Of a stretch of DNA of 64,000 nt, positions 31,290 through 41,424 are shown piece after piece. This DNA comes from Gammaproteobacteria bacterium (lineage in GTDB: Bacteria > Pseudomonadota > Gammaproteobacteria > Steroidobacterales > Rariloculaceae): positions 1-64,000 of the forward strand of contig JAJDWR010000021.1 in assembly GCA_022825505.1 (NCBI GenBank), given 5' to 3'. Each line of letters begins with the position of its first letter. Within the stretch, counting starts at the first letter, position 1. Below the pieces are notes generated by a model, which worked only from the letters and a program-made list of their open reading frames with translations, was not told the DNA's origin and ran no database searches. A program made the position numbers and the translations under genes.

Positions 31290-32795
31290 ATGATGACGCA
31301 GTTCCAACATTACATTGGCGGTAAACGCATTCCGGGAACGGTCGAGCGTTCAACCGATGTATTCGACCCGGCGGTGGGAACGGTCGCGGGCAGAGTGCCC
31401 CTCGCATCTGCCGAAGAAGTGGGCCGTGCGGTGAATGCGGCCCGGACCGCCTTTCCGCAATGGTCGTCCATGACACCATTGCATCGAGCACGCATGCTGT
31501 ACAGGTTCAAGAGTCTTCTTGAAGAGCATGCGTCCGAACTGGCCAGCCTGATTTCCCGGGAGCATGGCAAGACACACGGCGACGCGCTGGGAGAACTCGA
31601 ACGCGGAATCGAGGTGGTGGAATTCGCCTGCGGCGGGCCGCATCTGCTCAAGGGCGAGGTGACCGACAGCGTCGGAACCAATGTGGACAGCCACTCGCTG
31701 CGTCAGCCGCTCGGAGTGGTTGCGGGCATTACGCCATTCAACTTCCCTGTCATGGTGCCCTTGTGGATGTTCCCGGTTGCCATCGCGTGCGGCAATACCT
31801 TCGTACTGAAACCATCCGAGCGCGCCCCGTCAGCGCCTGTCAGGGTTGCGGAACTGTTGTCGGAGGCCGGCGTACCCGACGGCGTCCTGAACGTCGTCCA
31901 CGGTGACAAGGTCGCCGTCGACGCATTGCTCGGGCACGAATTGGTGCAGGCGGTCAGTTTTGTGGGTTCAACCAGGGTCGCCAGGCATGTCTACACGACC
32001 GGGGCCGCCAACGGCAAGCGTGTCCAGGCGCTTGGCAGCGCGAAGAACCACATGGTCATCATGCCTGACGCAGATCTGGACAAGGCGGCAGACGCCCTCA
32101 TGGGCGCCGCATTCGGCTCGGCGGGAGAACGCTGCATGGCCATCTCCGTGGCAGTCCCGGTGACCGACACGGTCGCCGACGAGCTGGTGGCAAGACTGAA
32201 GGCACGAGTGCAAACTCTGCGCGTTGGTCCCGGTAACGACGAGGAAACGGAAATGGGACCTCTGGTCAGTCGCGAGCACCTGGAGAAGGTCACCGGATAC
32301 ATCGACAGCGGTGTTTCCGAGGGTGCGGATCTGGTCGTCGATGGCCGCAATTTCGTGATGGATCGGGAAGGCCACCGGGAAGGCTTCTTCATTGCGGCCT
32401 CGCTATTCGACCGCGTCACAAACGATATGCGGATCTACAATGAGGAAATCTTCGGGCCGGTCCTGTCGATCGTCCGCGTTCCCGACTACCGGTCCGCTGT
32501 CGACCTCGTCAATGGTCACGAATACGGGAATGGGGCAGCGATTTTCACCCGTGACGGGGACAGCGCCCGGTCTTTCGCCAGCGAAATCCAGGCCGGGATG
32601 GTCGGAGTGAATGTGCCCATTCCCGTTCCCATGGCATTTCACAGTTTTGGCGGCTGGAAGAACTCGCTGTTCGGCGACCACCACATGTACGGGCCGGAAG
32701 GCGTGCGCTTTTACACCCGGCTCAAGACAATCACGTCTCGTTGGCCCGGGGGCATGAAGTCAGGTGCTGATTTCGCGATGCCCACAATGAAGTAG
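31290..32795 (+). CDS. mmsA: Methylmalonate-semialdehyde dehydrogenase (CoA-acylating)
   Basis: The 501-residue aldehyde dehydrogenase converts methylmalonate or malonate semialdehyde, NAD and CoA to propionyl- or acetyl-CoA, in valine, thymine or inositol breakdown. Diagnostic features are [17 protein letters not shown], the catalytic Cys in [11 protein letters not shown] (near residue 281), EEIFGPVL and the family C-terminus [24 protein letters not shown] 31290 is followed by another in-frame ATG. The gene stands alone, converging with the aldolase gene. Confidence 0.95.
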   Translation: MMTQFQHYIGGKRIPGTVERSTDVFDPAVGTVAGRVPLASAEEVGRAVNAARTAFPQWSSMTPLHRARMLYRFKSLLEEHASELASLISREHGKTHGDALGELERGIEVVEFACGGPHLLKGEVTDSVGTNVDSHSLRQPLGVVAGITPFNFPVMVPLWMFPVAIACGNTFVLKPSERAPSAPVRVAELLSEAGVPDGVLNVVHGDKVAVDALLGHELVQAVSFVGSTRVARHVYTTGAANGKRVQALGSAKNHMVIMPDADLDKAADALMGAAFGSAGERCMAISVAVPVTDTVADELVARLKARVQTLRVGPGNDEETEMGPLVSREHLEKVTGYIDSGVSEGADLVVDGRNFVMDREGHREGFFIAASLFDRVTNDMRIYNEEIFGPVLSIVRVPDYRSAVDLVNGHEYGNGAAIFTRDGDSARSFASEIQAGMVGVNVPIPVPMAFHSFGGWKNSLFGDHHMYGPEGVRFYTRLKTITSRWPGGMKSGADFAMPTMK

Positions 32796-32850
32796 TCGAG
32801 ACTCGACGCTTTGTTAGTCGATTACGGCCACGGGCACATGCAACACTAAA

Positions 32851-33660
32851 TCATCCACCGTGGCTGGGCGATGCCGACCTGATTGCGCCAATCAATTCGC
32901 GCGTGCGATTTACGCTGTCGAAGGCGGCAGCCGACAGCAATCGCACGTCGCTCGAAACCGTGACCATATCGAAACCCCAGCCAACGGCTCTGGCCGCATA
33001 CTCCGGCGTGCCGCAGTGCAGCGCCGCGCGGATGCCCGCAACATGAGCCGCGGCGAGAATCTCCTTTATCGCCGCCACCATTTCTTCTTCTTCGCGATCA
33101 AAGTGTGGGATCAGGCGGCCTTCGCCGATCCCGAGCGCGAGATCGGAGGGACCGATATACACACCGTCGATTCCCGGTGTCGACACGATCTCTTCGAGAT
33201 TCTCCATCGCCTCGGCCGTCTCGATCATGGCAAGACAGAGGATTTCGTCGTTCGCTTGCTGTGCGTAATCCGCACCTGCCGATAACAGCGCGCGCGTCGG
33301 GCCGAAACTTCGGGTCCCATCAGGCGGATAACGAACGTAGGAAACCAGCCGTTCAGCCTGCCGCCGGTTGTTGATCATCGGACAGATCACGCCGTACGCG
33401 CCGGCATCGAGGACCTTCATGATGGCGCCCGCTTCCAGCCAGGGAACGCGGACCAGCGGTACCACATTGCTGGCGTGCATCGCCTGCAGCATCGGCACGA
33501 CACTGGAATAGCCGATCAGTCCATGCTGCATATCGATCGTAATGCTGTCGTAGGGTTGTGCCGCCATGATCTCGGCGGAAACTGGACTCGCCATCGCCAA
33601 CCATCCGTTAAGCGTTGCCTTGCCGTCTGTCCACTTCGGCTTCAAGGCATTCGTGATCAT
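32851..33660 (-). CDS. HpcH/HpaI family aldolase
   Basis: This 269-residue class II pyruvate aldolase-type barrel has the base His in IDMQHGLIGY, Arg in PLVRVPWLEAGAIMKVLDAGA, the metal-binding Glu in MIETAEAMENLEEI, and GVYIGPSDLALGIG with the second metal Asp. Such enzymes cleave 2-keto-3-deoxy acids or related 4-hydroxy-2-oxo acids into pyruvate and an aldehyde. The exact substrate cannot be told. It lies between mmsA (convergent) and a TonB receptor in the same direction. Confidence 0.88.
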   Translation of the reverse strand: MITNALKPKWTDGKATLNGWLAMASPVSAEIMAAQPYDSITIDMQHGLIGYSSVVPMLQAMHASNVVPLVRVPWLEAGAIMKVLDAGAYGVICPMINNRRQAERLVSYVRYPPDGTRSFGPTRALLSAGADYAQQANDEILCLAMIETAEAMENLEEIVSTPGIDGVYIGPSDLALGIGEGRLIPHFDREEEEMVAAIKEILAAAHVAGIRAALHCGTPEYAARAVGWGFDMVTVSSDVRLLSAAAFDSVNRTRELIGAIRSASPSHGG

Positions 33661-33757
33661 TCCATCGTCCTCACGTTGTTACTTGTGCGCGGCTGAATCC
33701 GGAACCGGCGTCTTCCAATACAACAGGGCATGCACTGCCACCCGGCGCCCCGGCTGA

Positions 33758-35689
33758 CTACAGTCCGAGATCAAAACCGATCCGGATTCGCGCGCCGGGC
33801 GACGGAAATCCCGGCGCGTCCTGATAGTGCGCATCCAGTGCATTGTCGATCGCGCCCCAGACAGTACGGTTTGCCGCGTGTTCGTACCGGACGGTCGCGC
33901 CGACGAGAACATGGCTGGAGGCGTCAACATCGCCCGTTGGAATGGAAGTCGTCAGCCGGGGGCCCACGTAGCGTGCCCTCGCGTTCACGCGCCATCGCTG
34001 CGCCGCAGACCAGTCCAGAGACAGGCCGCCCATCCGTTCCGGCCGCCTGCGCAGCGGTCCGGACAGGCTCGAAATGTCCGACCACGTACTGTCGAGAGAC
34101 AGCCCGATGCCCGGCGACAGTTCCAGGTCCGCCCGAACCTGGACGCCATCGATATCGATTCGGCCCCTGTTGATGTTCGTGAAGGACTCGAAATCGAAAT
34201 CCACCAGGTCATCGTATCGGCTCCTGAACGTCGTCAGGATCAACTCATTCCCGTTACCGAACGCGTGCGTATACCCGGCTTCGGCACTGCGTGCCTTCTC
34301 GGCGATCAAGTCCGGATTGCCGACCAGCGGATTTCCCAGCGCGAAAAAGCTGGGCAGCTTGAAGCCGTTGCCGATGTGCGCCCAGACGCGGCTTCCCCGA
34401 TCGGACACTGCCCACGATGCGCCGATCTTTCCGGACAATCGTCCGTCGATGTCGCCGTGGTCCCACCGCAAGGCGAGCGTCGACGTGAAACCTCCGTTCC
34501 ACTGCCTGCCGATCTCCGCAAAGGCGGACGACACGGAGCGGGTCATCTCGAACGGGCTGGGGAATACCGCGAAACCGAGGTCGACCGCACCCGTGTCGCT
34601 GGCATCCTCGGTAACGAAATCGAGACCGCCGACGACCATGGCGTCTCCGGGCAACTCGACGCGATTGATCCACAGCAGCTCACGCCGCTCGTAGTCTGTG
34701 ATCGCCGTGAAGGCGGGCTGACCGCCCAGAACGCCCGGCGCGACGGCGGGCACCGCAGCGTTGTCACGCAGTCGGGCGCTGCTGATGTTGACTTCGGACC
34801 TCCAGGACTCCGTCACCAACCAATCGGCGACGGCCGCAACGGACAGCTCATCGCCATCCGCCGTTTCGAGTTCCCTGGAAACGGCGAACTGCGGGCCGCC
34901 GCTGACCTCGGAAAAACTGGTCCGGTCGCGCTGCACATGCCGCAGGTTGAGTTCCCACGATCCCCGGTCTCCGAAGCCGCCGGCCAACCGCGTGCCGAAA
35001 CTGTCGAGGCGTAACGAAGATCCCTCGATTTCGTCGCCGCCATCCAGCGATGAAGCGCGAACGTTCCATTCCACGTCGTTGCCGAGTTCGAAAGAGGCGC
35101 CGGCGCCGGCTCGCCAATCACGGACGCTGCCGGCTTCCACAAACGCATTCGCGGATCCCGGGTCGGCCCATGCGGAACGAATCCGGATTACGCCGGCCAT
35201 CGCGTCGGCGCCATAAACAGCCGACATGGTGCCCGACGCACTGTCGACCCGATCGATCCCGTGCGCGCCCAGCATGGAGAAATCGAATGATCCGCCCCGC
35301 GTATTGGACGGATTGTTCAGGCGGATTCCGTCCACGTACACCACCGTGAAGTTCGACTCCGCCCCTCGAAGGAAGATCTCCGAAACCCCGCCGGCCCCGC
35401 CCGGGCGGCTAACCGAGAAACCGGGTAGCCTCCGAAAAAGTTGTTCCGTGTCGACCGGTCGCGCCGCAAGATTTTCGGTGCCGTCGGTGGAAACGCCCTC
35501 GCCGATGGAAAACATCCCGTCGTCGAGACGCGTCTCAACGACGACAATTTCCTCGAGACCGGTGGAGTCATCCTCCTCCGCAGGCGTCTCTGCGGCAGTC
35601 GCGCAAACGCAGGTTGTCAGCGCGCTCACCCACGTGACTGTGCAGATGTGCAATCGCACGGAAGCCCCCTGCCTTCGCTTCTGCTTCAA
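33758..35689 (-). CDS. TonB-dependent receptor, BtuB-like
   Basis: The 643-residue outer-membrane receptor has a signal peptide, a TonB box near EEIVVVETR (residues ~46-54), a plug domain (DTEQLFRRLPGFSVS, IFLRGAESNFTVVYVDGIRLN, DRVDSASGTMSAVYGADAMAGVI) and a 22-strand barrel ending in RIRIGFDLGL. The plug phrases are closest to the BtuB/cobalamin class. The 77 bp upstream are too short for a cobalamin riboswitch and show none, so a B12 role is not supported by regulation. Confidence 0.85.
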   Translation of the reverse strand: MKQKRRQGASVRLHICTVTWVSALTTCVCATAAETPAEEDDSTGLEEIVVVETRLDDGMFSIGEGVSTDGTENLAARPVDTEQLFRRLPGFSVSRPGGAGGVSEIFLRGAESNFTVVYVDGIRLNNPSNTRGGSFDFSMLGAHGIDRVDSASGTMSAVYGADAMAGVIRIRSAWADPGSANAFVEAGSVRDWRAGAGASFELGNDVEWNVRASSLDGGDEIEGSSLRLDSFGTRLAGGFGDRGSWELNLRHVQRDRTSFSEVSGGPQFAVSRELETADGDELSVAAVADWLVTESWRSEVNISSARLRDNAAVPAVAPGVLGGQPAFTAITDYERRELLWINRVELPGDAMVVGGLDFVTEDASDTGAVDLGFAVFPSPFEMTRSVSSAFAEIGRQWNGGFTSTLALRWDHGDIDGRLSGKIGASWAVSDRGSRVWAHIGNGFKLPSFFALGNPLVGNPDLIAEKARSAEAGYTHAFGNGNELILTTFRSRYDDLVDFDFESFTNINRGRIDIDGVQVRADLELSPGIGLSLDSTWSDISSLSGPLRRRPERMGGLSLDWSAAQRWRVNARARYVGPRLTTSIPTGDVDASSHVLVGATVRYEHAANRTVWGAIDNALDAHYQDAPGFPSPGARIRIGFDLGL

Positions 35690-35766
35690 TTCAGCCCCGA
35701 CATCATAAACGGTCGCAGCCCGGGCCTGCCGCCGGCATGGACCGAATTGTCGGGGCGCAAGCTCGC

Positions 35767-37125
35767 TCAGCGCTGCCCGACCGGCAAGTAATCCCGCTGG
35801 GCCGGGCCGATGTAGAGCTGCCTGGGACGGCCGATCCGCGACTCCGGATCGCGCACCATCTCGCGCCAGTGCGCCACCCAGCCGACGGTGCGGGCAATGG
35901 CGAACATGACGGTGAACATTGACTTTGGAATGCCCAGCGCCCGGTAGATGATCCCCGAGTAGAAATCCACGTTGGGATAGAGGTTCTTCTCGATGAAGAA
36001 CTCATCCCTGAGCGCAATCTGTTCCAGCTCCAGCGCCAGTTCGAACAGCGGTCCGTCCTGGCTGGCGCCGAGTTGTTCCAGCAGCCGGTGGCACATCCGG
36101 CGGATGATGGTCGCGCGCGGGTCGTAGTTCTTGTAGACACGATGCCCGAAGCCCATCAGCCGGAACGGATCCTTGCGATCCTTGGCCCGGTCTACGAATT
36201 TGCCGATACGGCTCCGATCGCCGATCTCCTCCAGCATGTTGATCACCGCCTCGGTGGCGCCGCCATGGGCCGGCCCCCAAAGCGCGGAAATTCCCGCGGA
36301 AACGGCCGAGTACGGATTGGTGCCGGAGCTTCCCGCGAAACGCACCGTGGAGGTGCTGCAGTTCTGTTCATGGTCGGCGTGAAGAATGAACAGCAGGTCA
36401 AGGGCCTGCGCAGCGACCGGATCGATGTCGTACAGGGCGGGCGGCACCGAAAAGAACATGTGCAGCAGATTGGTGCAGTAGTCCAGCTCGTTTTTCGGAT
36501 AGACGAAGGGTTGCCCCAGGGAATGCTTGTAGGCCGCCGCCGCGATCGTCGGTATCTTGGCGATGATGCGGTGCGCAAAGATGTCGCGGTGCCTGGCGTT
36601 CTGAATGTCCATGCGGTCGTGGTAAAACGCCGACATGCAGGCGACGACGCCCGACACCATCGCCATGGGGTGGGCGTCGTAATTGAAGCCGTTGAAGAAA
36701 CGCAGGAACGACTCGTTGAGCATGGTGTGCGTGGTGATCGCCTTGTCGAACTCCGCCAGTTCATCGGTCTTTGGCAGTTCGCCGTAAAGCAGCAGATACG
36801 CCACCTCGATGAAACTCGACTGCTCGGCGAGTTGCTCGATGGGGTAACCGCGGTACTGCAGGACCCCCTGCTCGCCGTCGATGAAGGTAATGGTGCTGGA
36901 GCAGGAGGCGGTGGAAGCAAAACCCGGGTCGTAGGTGAAGACGCCCTGGTTTCTGTACAGTTGGGAAATTTCCAGAACTTTCGGTCCGGCGGTACCGGAG
37001 CGCTTTCGCAACTCCAACTCCGCGCCGGAACCGGATTCAACCAGACTGTAGCGCCTTTCGCCCATACGTCGCACCTGTTCCCTCGGATTTGTTTGACCGT
37101 CCTCGGCCAGAGCGGCCTTGGTCAC
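35767..37125 (-). CDS. gltA: Citrate synthase
   Basis: The 452-residue enzyme condenses oxaloacetate with acetyl-CoA. Catalytic motifs are [28 protein letters not shown] (His) and [14 protein letters not shown] (His), with the Asp-bearing C-terminal region [15 protein letters not shown]. Together with the N-terminal beta domain ([23 protein letters not shown]) this is the large hexameric gammaproteobacterial type. It lies 78 bp upstream of the BtuB-like receptor and about 117 bp downstream of rpmE. Confidence 0.96.
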   Translation of the reverse strand: MTKAALAEDGQTNPREQVRRMGERRYSLVESGSGAELELRKRSGTAGPKVLEISQLYRNQGVFTYDPGFASTASCSSTITFIDGEQGVLQYRGYPIEQLAEQSSFIEVAYLLLYGELPKTDELAEFDKAITTHTMLNESFLRFFNGFNYDAHPMAMVSGVVACMSAFYHDRMDIQNARHRDIFAHRIIAKIPTIAAAAYKHSLGQPFVYPKNELDYCTNLLHMFFSVPPALYDIDPVAAQALDLLFILHADHEQNCSTSTVRFAGSSGTNPYSAVSAGISALWGPAHGGATEAVINMLEEIGDRSRIGKFVDRAKDRKDPFRLMGFGHRVYKNYDPRATIIRRMCHRLLEQLGASQDGPLFELALELEQIALRDEFFIEKNLYPNVDFYSGIIYRALGIPKSMFTVMFAIARTVGWVAHWREMVRDPESRIGRPRQLYIGPAQRDYLPVGQR

Positions 37126-37242
37126 GGCGTATGCGCCTGGAACGGCGGAGAGCCTTCAAGCGCACCAGAGCTATTTAGTATAGCAGGCTGCGGAGCCACT
37201 GGGGGGCTCACTTTTTCGTGAATTGGCGTGAACTTTCGTGAT

Positions 37243-37467
37243 CTAGTGTCGCTCACGCGCAACGGATGAGCGGCTGTAGCGCTTGCGGAACTTGTCTACC
37301 CGCCCGCCCGTGTCGACGATCTTTTGCGTGCCGGTGTAGAACGGATGGCACGCGGAACAGATTTCCACGCGCAGGTCTCTGCCCAGCGTTGACCGGGTCG
37401 TAAACTCATTGCCGCAACTGCATGTCACCTTGATTTCGGCATACGCCGGGTGGATGTCGACTTTCAT
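37243..37467 (-). CDS. rpmE: 50S ribosomal protein L31, zinc-binding type
   Basis: The 74-residue ribosomal protein starts [20 protein letters not shown] and keeps the zinc cysteines (CSCG and [10 protein letters not shown]), so it is the C+ form used when zinc is plentiful. ATG 37467 is chosen over an upstream extension that lacks homology. No C- paralogue (the usual Zur target) is seen in this window. Confidence 0.95.
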   Translation of the reverse strand: MKVDIHPAYAEIKVTCSCGNEFTTRSTLGRDLRVEICSACHPFYTGTQKIVDTGGRVDKFRKRYSRSSVARERH

Positions 37468-37540
37468 GGCTCGAACGGTCCAGCAGGAGAGGCGCGAGAG
37501 GATACTGCCCCCGGCACCGGATGACAAGCGGACGCGAATG

Positions 37541-38155
37541 TCAGTCGTTGAACTCCTGCTTTCGAAGCGCTTTTTCGATCTGCGCCAATGCCAGCCCGCG
37601 GTGGCTCACGCGGTTCTTGACCTCAGCCGGCAACTCCGCCGCGGTGGCGCCCAGCCGTGGGTCAAAAAACACGGGGTCGTATCCGAAACCCGATTCGCCG
37701 CAGGGTTCCCGGGCAACGTAGCCGTGCCACTGCCCCGACCCCACCAGCGGCATCGGATCGTCCCGGGATGCAAGCGCCACGATCACGCAGCAGAAACGTG
37801 CCCCGCGCTCGGGGGCGGGTACATCCCTCATCAACTCAAGCAGTTTGGCGATGTTTGCGCGTGCGCCGCCGCCATCGGCAAACCGGGCCGATCGCACACC
37901 CGGGGCGCCGTCCAGGGCATCCACGGCCAGACCGGAATCGTCCGCGATCGCCGGAAGCCCGGTCGCGGCAGCGGCATGACGGGCCTTGAGCAAGGCATTT
38001 TCCAGAAACGTCCGGCCGGTCTCTTCGGGCGACGCAAGGCCGAATTCACTGCGCGACACCAGAACAAGGCCGGTGGGCGCCAGCAACGCCCTCAATTCCC
38101 CGAACTTTCCCTTGTTGCCGCTGGCGAAAACCCAACGGTTGGATCGGCGCGTCAC
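37541..38155 (-). CDS. rdgB: XTP/dITP pyrophosphatase
   Basis: This HAM1/RdgB family enzyme of 204 residues removes non-canonical purine triphosphates (XTP, dITP). Motifs are [12 protein letters not shown] at the N-terminus, [20 protein letters not shown] and the terminal SHRGLAL. Its start overlaps the rph stop by four bases, so it is translated together with rph. Confidence 0.95.
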   Translation of the reverse strand: MTRRSNRWVFASGNKGKFGELRALLAPTGLVLVSRSEFGLASPEETGRTFLENALLKARHAAAATGLPAIADDSGLAVDALDGAPGVRSARFADGGGARANIAKLLELMRDVPAPERGARFCCVIVALASRDDPMPLVGSGQWHGYVAREPCGESGFGYDPVFFDPRLGATAAELPAEVKNRVSHRGLALAQIEKALRKQEFND

Positions 38156-38886
38156 CGCTTGAGCACCTCGGCCTGAGCCGCAAGGAGTTCTTTCGTCCCT
38201 TTCGCAGCCAGATCGAGAAGCCGGTCCAGCTCTCCCCGCCGGAAGGCATGACCCTCCGCCGTTCCCTGCAACTCGATGTATCCGCCTGCGTCATTCATCA
38301 CTACATTCATGTCCGTCTCGGCTTCGGAGTCCTCGGGGTAGTCGAGATCCAGAACCGGCTCGCCCCGGTAGATGCCCACGGATACCGCGGCAACCTGACC
38401 GTGAATCGGGTCCCGCTTCAGTTTGCCCGCCGCCCTGAGCCGCTCCACGGCAAGCGCCAGAGCGACGTAGCCACCGGTGATGGCGGCGGTGCGCGTTCCG
38501 CCGTCCGCCTGCAGCACGTCGCAGTCCACGGTGATGGTGCGTTCTCCCAGCGCCGAACGGTCGACCACCGCGCGGAGGCTCCGCCCGATCAGCCGCTGGA
38601 TCTCCACCGTGCGGCCGCCCTGCCTGCCGCGAACGGCTTCCCGAAACGTTCGGGTATGCGTCGCACGGGGCAACATGCCGTATTCGGCCGTCACCCATCC
38701 TTCATTGCGGCCCTTCAGAAACGGCGGGACGCGTTTTTCGACGCTGGCGGTGACCAGCACCCGCGTGCCGCCGAACTCGGCCAGCACCGAGCCCTCGGCG
38801 TGGTCCACAAAGTTCGGAACGAACCGCACGGCGCGCAATTCGTCCGGCTCGCGCCCGCTGGGCCTGAGCGGCGGCTTTTCCTTCAT
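38152..38886 (-). CDS. rph: Ribonuclease PH
   Basis: This phosphorolytic 3'-5' exoribonuclease of 244 residues trims tRNA 3' ends. Visible are [30 protein letters not shown], the phosphate-binding [17 protein letters not shown] stretch and [21 protein letters not shown] 38886 adds only MKEKPPL before the conserved start. It is the first gene of rph-rdgB and is divergent from yicC. Confidence 0.95.
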   Translation of the reverse strand: MKEKPPLRPSGREPDELRAVRFVPNFVDHAEGSVLAEFGGTRVLVTASVEKRVPPFLKGRNEGWVTAEYGMLPRATHTRTFREAVRGRQGGRTVEIQRLIGRSLRAVVDRSALGERTITVDCDVLQADGGTRTAAITGGYVALALAVERLRAAGKLKRDPIHGQVAAVSVGIYRGEPVLDLDYPEDSEAETDMNVVMNDAGGYIELQGTAEGHAFRRGELDRLLDLAAKGTKELLAAQAEVLKR

Positions 38887-39139
38887 TTCCGATCCTCTCG
38901 TGGGTGGGGCGCATATCCTAACCCGCAAGTCCCGCCAGGAGCGTCTCCGAGAGGTCGCTCGACTCAATGGCGGACCGATCGGTTCACCGCGACAACGCAC
39001 GCCGAAACCTCGAAGGAGCCCGCCGCTGCCGACTGAACGACCCGCGCTGCCGGCGGCGCATTGTTCGGTTAGACTTGCGCAGCGCCGCGTCGCGACTTGC
39101 GCGGCACGGCTCTACCCACAACGGCAAGGCGATTTCACC

Positions 39140-40006
39140 ATGGCAAACAGCATGACCGGTTTCGCCCGATCGCAGGCCCTGGCCGCGCCATTCCGGCTGG
39201 TATGGGAAGTGCGCAGCGTCAATCACCGGTTCCTGGAGATCGGCGTGCGGTTACCCGTCGAACTGCGCTCGCTGGAATCCGCCTCCCGCAGTCAGGTCCA
39301 GTCCGCACTGGCACGTGGCAAGGTCGATTGCACCCTGACTGTCACCCGTGACCGGGACCAGACAAGCGGCGTCGAATTGCGGGAAAACGTGGTCGAGGAC
39401 CTGCTGTCGCTGCAGGAGCGGGTGCGTGAAATGGTTCCCGATGCGGACTCGCTGTCCGTGGCCGAGGTGCTTCGCTGGCACGGGGCTGTGCAGGAAGTCA
39501 CTTACGAATCCGCAGCCGTGGAATCCACGGTTGCCGCGGCACTGGACGATGCGCTGAAGTCCCTTGGCGAGGCAAGAAACCGGGAAGGCCGGCGCCTGGC
39601 TGCCGCGGTTCTCGAGCGTTGCCGGGGCATGAAGGCCATTATTGCCGAAATGCGACCCCGAATCGGCCAGGCGGAACAACGCTATCGAAGCAAGCTTGTA
39701 CAGCGACTCGAACGGCTCGCCGTGGATGCCGACCCGCAGCGGCTGGAACAGGAGTTGGCGCAACTGGCGCAACGCCTGGATATCTCCGAGGAAATCGACC
39801 GCCTCAACAGCCATATCGACGAAGTGGAAGCAGTCCTTTCCCGGGATGAACCCATCGGACGGCGGTTGGACTTCCTCGTTCAGGAACTCAACCGCGAAGC
39901 CAATACCCTGACCTCAAAATCGCAGGACACTGAACTCACCCGCGGTGCGGTCGAACTCAAGGTCCTGGTCGAGCAGGTGCGCGAGCAGGTCCAGAACCTG
40001 GAATGA
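39140..40006 (+). CDS. yicC: YicC family endoribonuclease
   Basis: The 288-residue protein starts MANSMTGFARSQ and keeps RSVNHRFLEIGVRLP near the N-terminus. The C-terminal DUF1732 region carries DISEEIDRLNSHI, RRLDFLVQELNREANTL and SKSQDTELTRGAVELK. YicC-like proteins are RNA endonucleases involved in small-RNA turnover. It is four bases upstream of gmk, a conserved pairing. Confidence 0.93.
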   Translation: MANSMTGFARSQALAAPFRLVWEVRSVNHRFLEIGVRLPVELRSLESASRSQVQSALARGKVDCTLTVTRDRDQTSGVELRENVVEDLLSLQERVREMVPDADSLSVAEVLRWHGAVQEVTYESAAVESTVAAALDDALKSLGEARNREGRRLAAAVLERCRGMKAIIAEMRPRIGQAEQRYRSKLVQRLERLAVDADPQRLEQELAQLAQRLDISEEIDRLNSHIDEVEAVLSRDEPIGRRLDFLVQELNREANTLTSKSQDTELTRGAVELKVLVEQVREQVQNLE

Positions 40007-40010
40007 CGGG

Positions 40011-40643
40011 ATGCCGACGAACCGACGCGGTGGACTGATCGTGATCTCGGCGCCCTCCGGCGCGGGCAAGACCACGCTGGTGCACAAGGCACTGAATTCA
40101 CGCGAGGATCTCGCGTTTTCCATCTCCTATACCACGCGGCCACCGCGCGCCCGGGAACGCAATGGCGTGGACTATTGCTTCGTCAGCGAGCGCCGGTTCC
40201 AGGCCATGATTGCCAACGACGAATTCCTGGAATGGGCACAGGTCTTCGACCGCTGGTACGGCACCAGCCGGGACTCCGTGGACGCCTTGCGTACCGATGG
40301 CAAGACCGTACTGCTGGAGATCGACTGGCAGGGAGCCGAACAGATCAGGGCCCGCGAACCCTCCGCCGTCAGCGTATTCATCCTGCCCCCCAGCCGCGCG
40401 GAACTGGAGCGTCGCCTGCGGGGCCGCGGCACGGACTCCAAGGAAAACATCGGCCGCCGTCTCCGCGACGCCCTGACCGACATGTCCCAGTGGAAAAACT
40501 TCGACTACGTCCTGATCAACGAAAATGTCGCCACCGCCCTGGAGGAATTCATGTCGATCCTGGACGGTCGCGGCGACGCCCACCGGGTGGATTCACAGAC
40601 TGTACGGCGCCGGGCCGTACGAATCATGGCCGACAACGTCTGA
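40011..40643 (+). CDS. gmk: Guanylate kinase
   Basis: The 210-residue P-loop kinase phosphorylates GMP to GDP. It has SAPSGAGKTTLV, the GMP-binding SISYTTRPPRARERNGVDY, FLEWAQVFDRWYGTSR and LEIDWQGAEQIR. ATG 40011 gives the usual short N-terminus. Normally rpoZ and spoT follow; here about 9 kb of unrelated genes intervene. Confidence 0.96.
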   Translation: MPTNRRGGLIVISAPSGAGKTTLVHKALNSREDLAFSISYTTRPPRARERNGVDYCFVSERRFQAMIANDEFLEWAQVFDRWYGTSRDSVDALRTDGKTVLLEIDWQGAEQIRAREPSAVSVFILPPSRAELERRLRGRGTDSKENIGRRLRDALTDMSQWKNFDYVLINENVATALEEFMSILDGRGDAHRVDSQTVRRRAVRIMADNV

Positions 40644-40824
40644 TCCATACTCTTGAACTGCGGTCGCCGCCCCGCTGGAAGGTCGAACGACTGGAGCGAC
40701 AGCAAGTGCGTATCCCGACCCGAATATTCGGCGCGACCGAGACCACTTTCCACCGCCCGATGATGGTTGCGGTTTACCGCAATTGGGTTATGTAATAACC
40801 TGCCATCGACTTCGTGTCATCGGT
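40644..40824 (+). promoter_or_regulatory. Zur-like operator and candidate promoter before zur
   Basis: The perfect palindrome GGTTATGTAATAACC lies at 40786-40800, 25 bases before the zur start. Its core GTTAT-GTA-ATAAC matches the gammaproteobacterial Zur-box pattern (GTTATA..TATAAC type). TGTAAT inside it is a good -10, with TTGCGG about 18 bases upstream as a weak -35. Binding there would repress the promoter. Autoregulation is inferred. The rest of the stretch shows nothing else. Confidence 0.6.
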
Positions 40825-41322
40825 ATGGACATGACTTCACCTCGCGTAATCAGTGACTTCCCGCCTACGCGGCATAACCACCGCCGTTGCGTCCGTGAGG
40901 CGCTCGAAACAGCGGAATCCGTCGTCGCCAGGCGCGGCATGCGATTCACGAAGCTGCGACGACGATTTCTGGAACTCGTCTGGTCGCGGCACGGGCCGAT
41001 CCGGGCCTACGACATCCTGCGACTCATGGACGAGAAAGATGGGAGTATGGCGCCGAATACAGTGTATCGAGCCCTTGATTTTCTGCTGGAAGCGGGACTC
41101 ATTCATCGGCTCGACAGCATCAATGCATACATGGGATGCGCGGACCCCGAGACCGAACATTCAGGTCAGTTTCTGATTTGCCGAAAGTGTGAGTCGGCAG
41201 CGGAAATCCATGATCCCGGCATCGATCTCACACTGGGCCGGGACGCAGAGCGACTGGGTTTCGAGCCCGAGCGGAAGACGGTCGAAGTGCGGGGATTATG
41301 CCCGGCGTGCACGGTCGCATAG
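40825..41322 (+). CDS. zur: Fur-family regulator, Zur-like
   Basis: The protein of about 165 residues has a winged-helix N-terminal half (MRFTKLRRRFLELVWSRHGPIRAYDILRLM, PNTVYRALDFLLEAGLIHRLDS) and a metal-binding C-terminal half. The latter has AYMGCADPETEHSGQFLICRKC and a final LCPAC, giving the two CxxC structural zinc pairs typical of Zur. The NAYMGC and GQFLIC phrases favour Zur over Fur. Starts at 40825 or 40831 are equally good; a TTG at 40783 would overlap the operator. It opens the metal-related block between gmk and rpoZ. Confidence 0.8.
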   Translation: MDMTSPRVISDFPPTRHNHRRCVREALETAESVVARRGMRFTKLRRRFLELVWSRHGPIRAYDILRLMDEKDGSMAPNTVYRALDFLLEAGLIHRLDSINAYMGCADPETEHSGQFLICRKCESAAEIHDPGIDLTLGRDAERLGFEPERKTVEVRGLCPACTVA

Positions 41323-41424
41323 CGTAGCAAGACCCGGATTCCCGACGCCGGGTGGCCGGCGAAAAGTGCGCTCTTGCGGTTGAGCGCCGGTGGAGTTCGC
41401 ATGGACGCCAGAATCACCGGTCCC

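Noticed and set aside
32795..32807. Terminator after mmsA
   Set aside because: The stem is five bases, overlaps the stop codon and has no T-tract.
35690..35766. Cobalamin riboswitch before the BtuB-like receptor
   Set aside because: Only 77 bp are available and no B12-box-like sequence is present.
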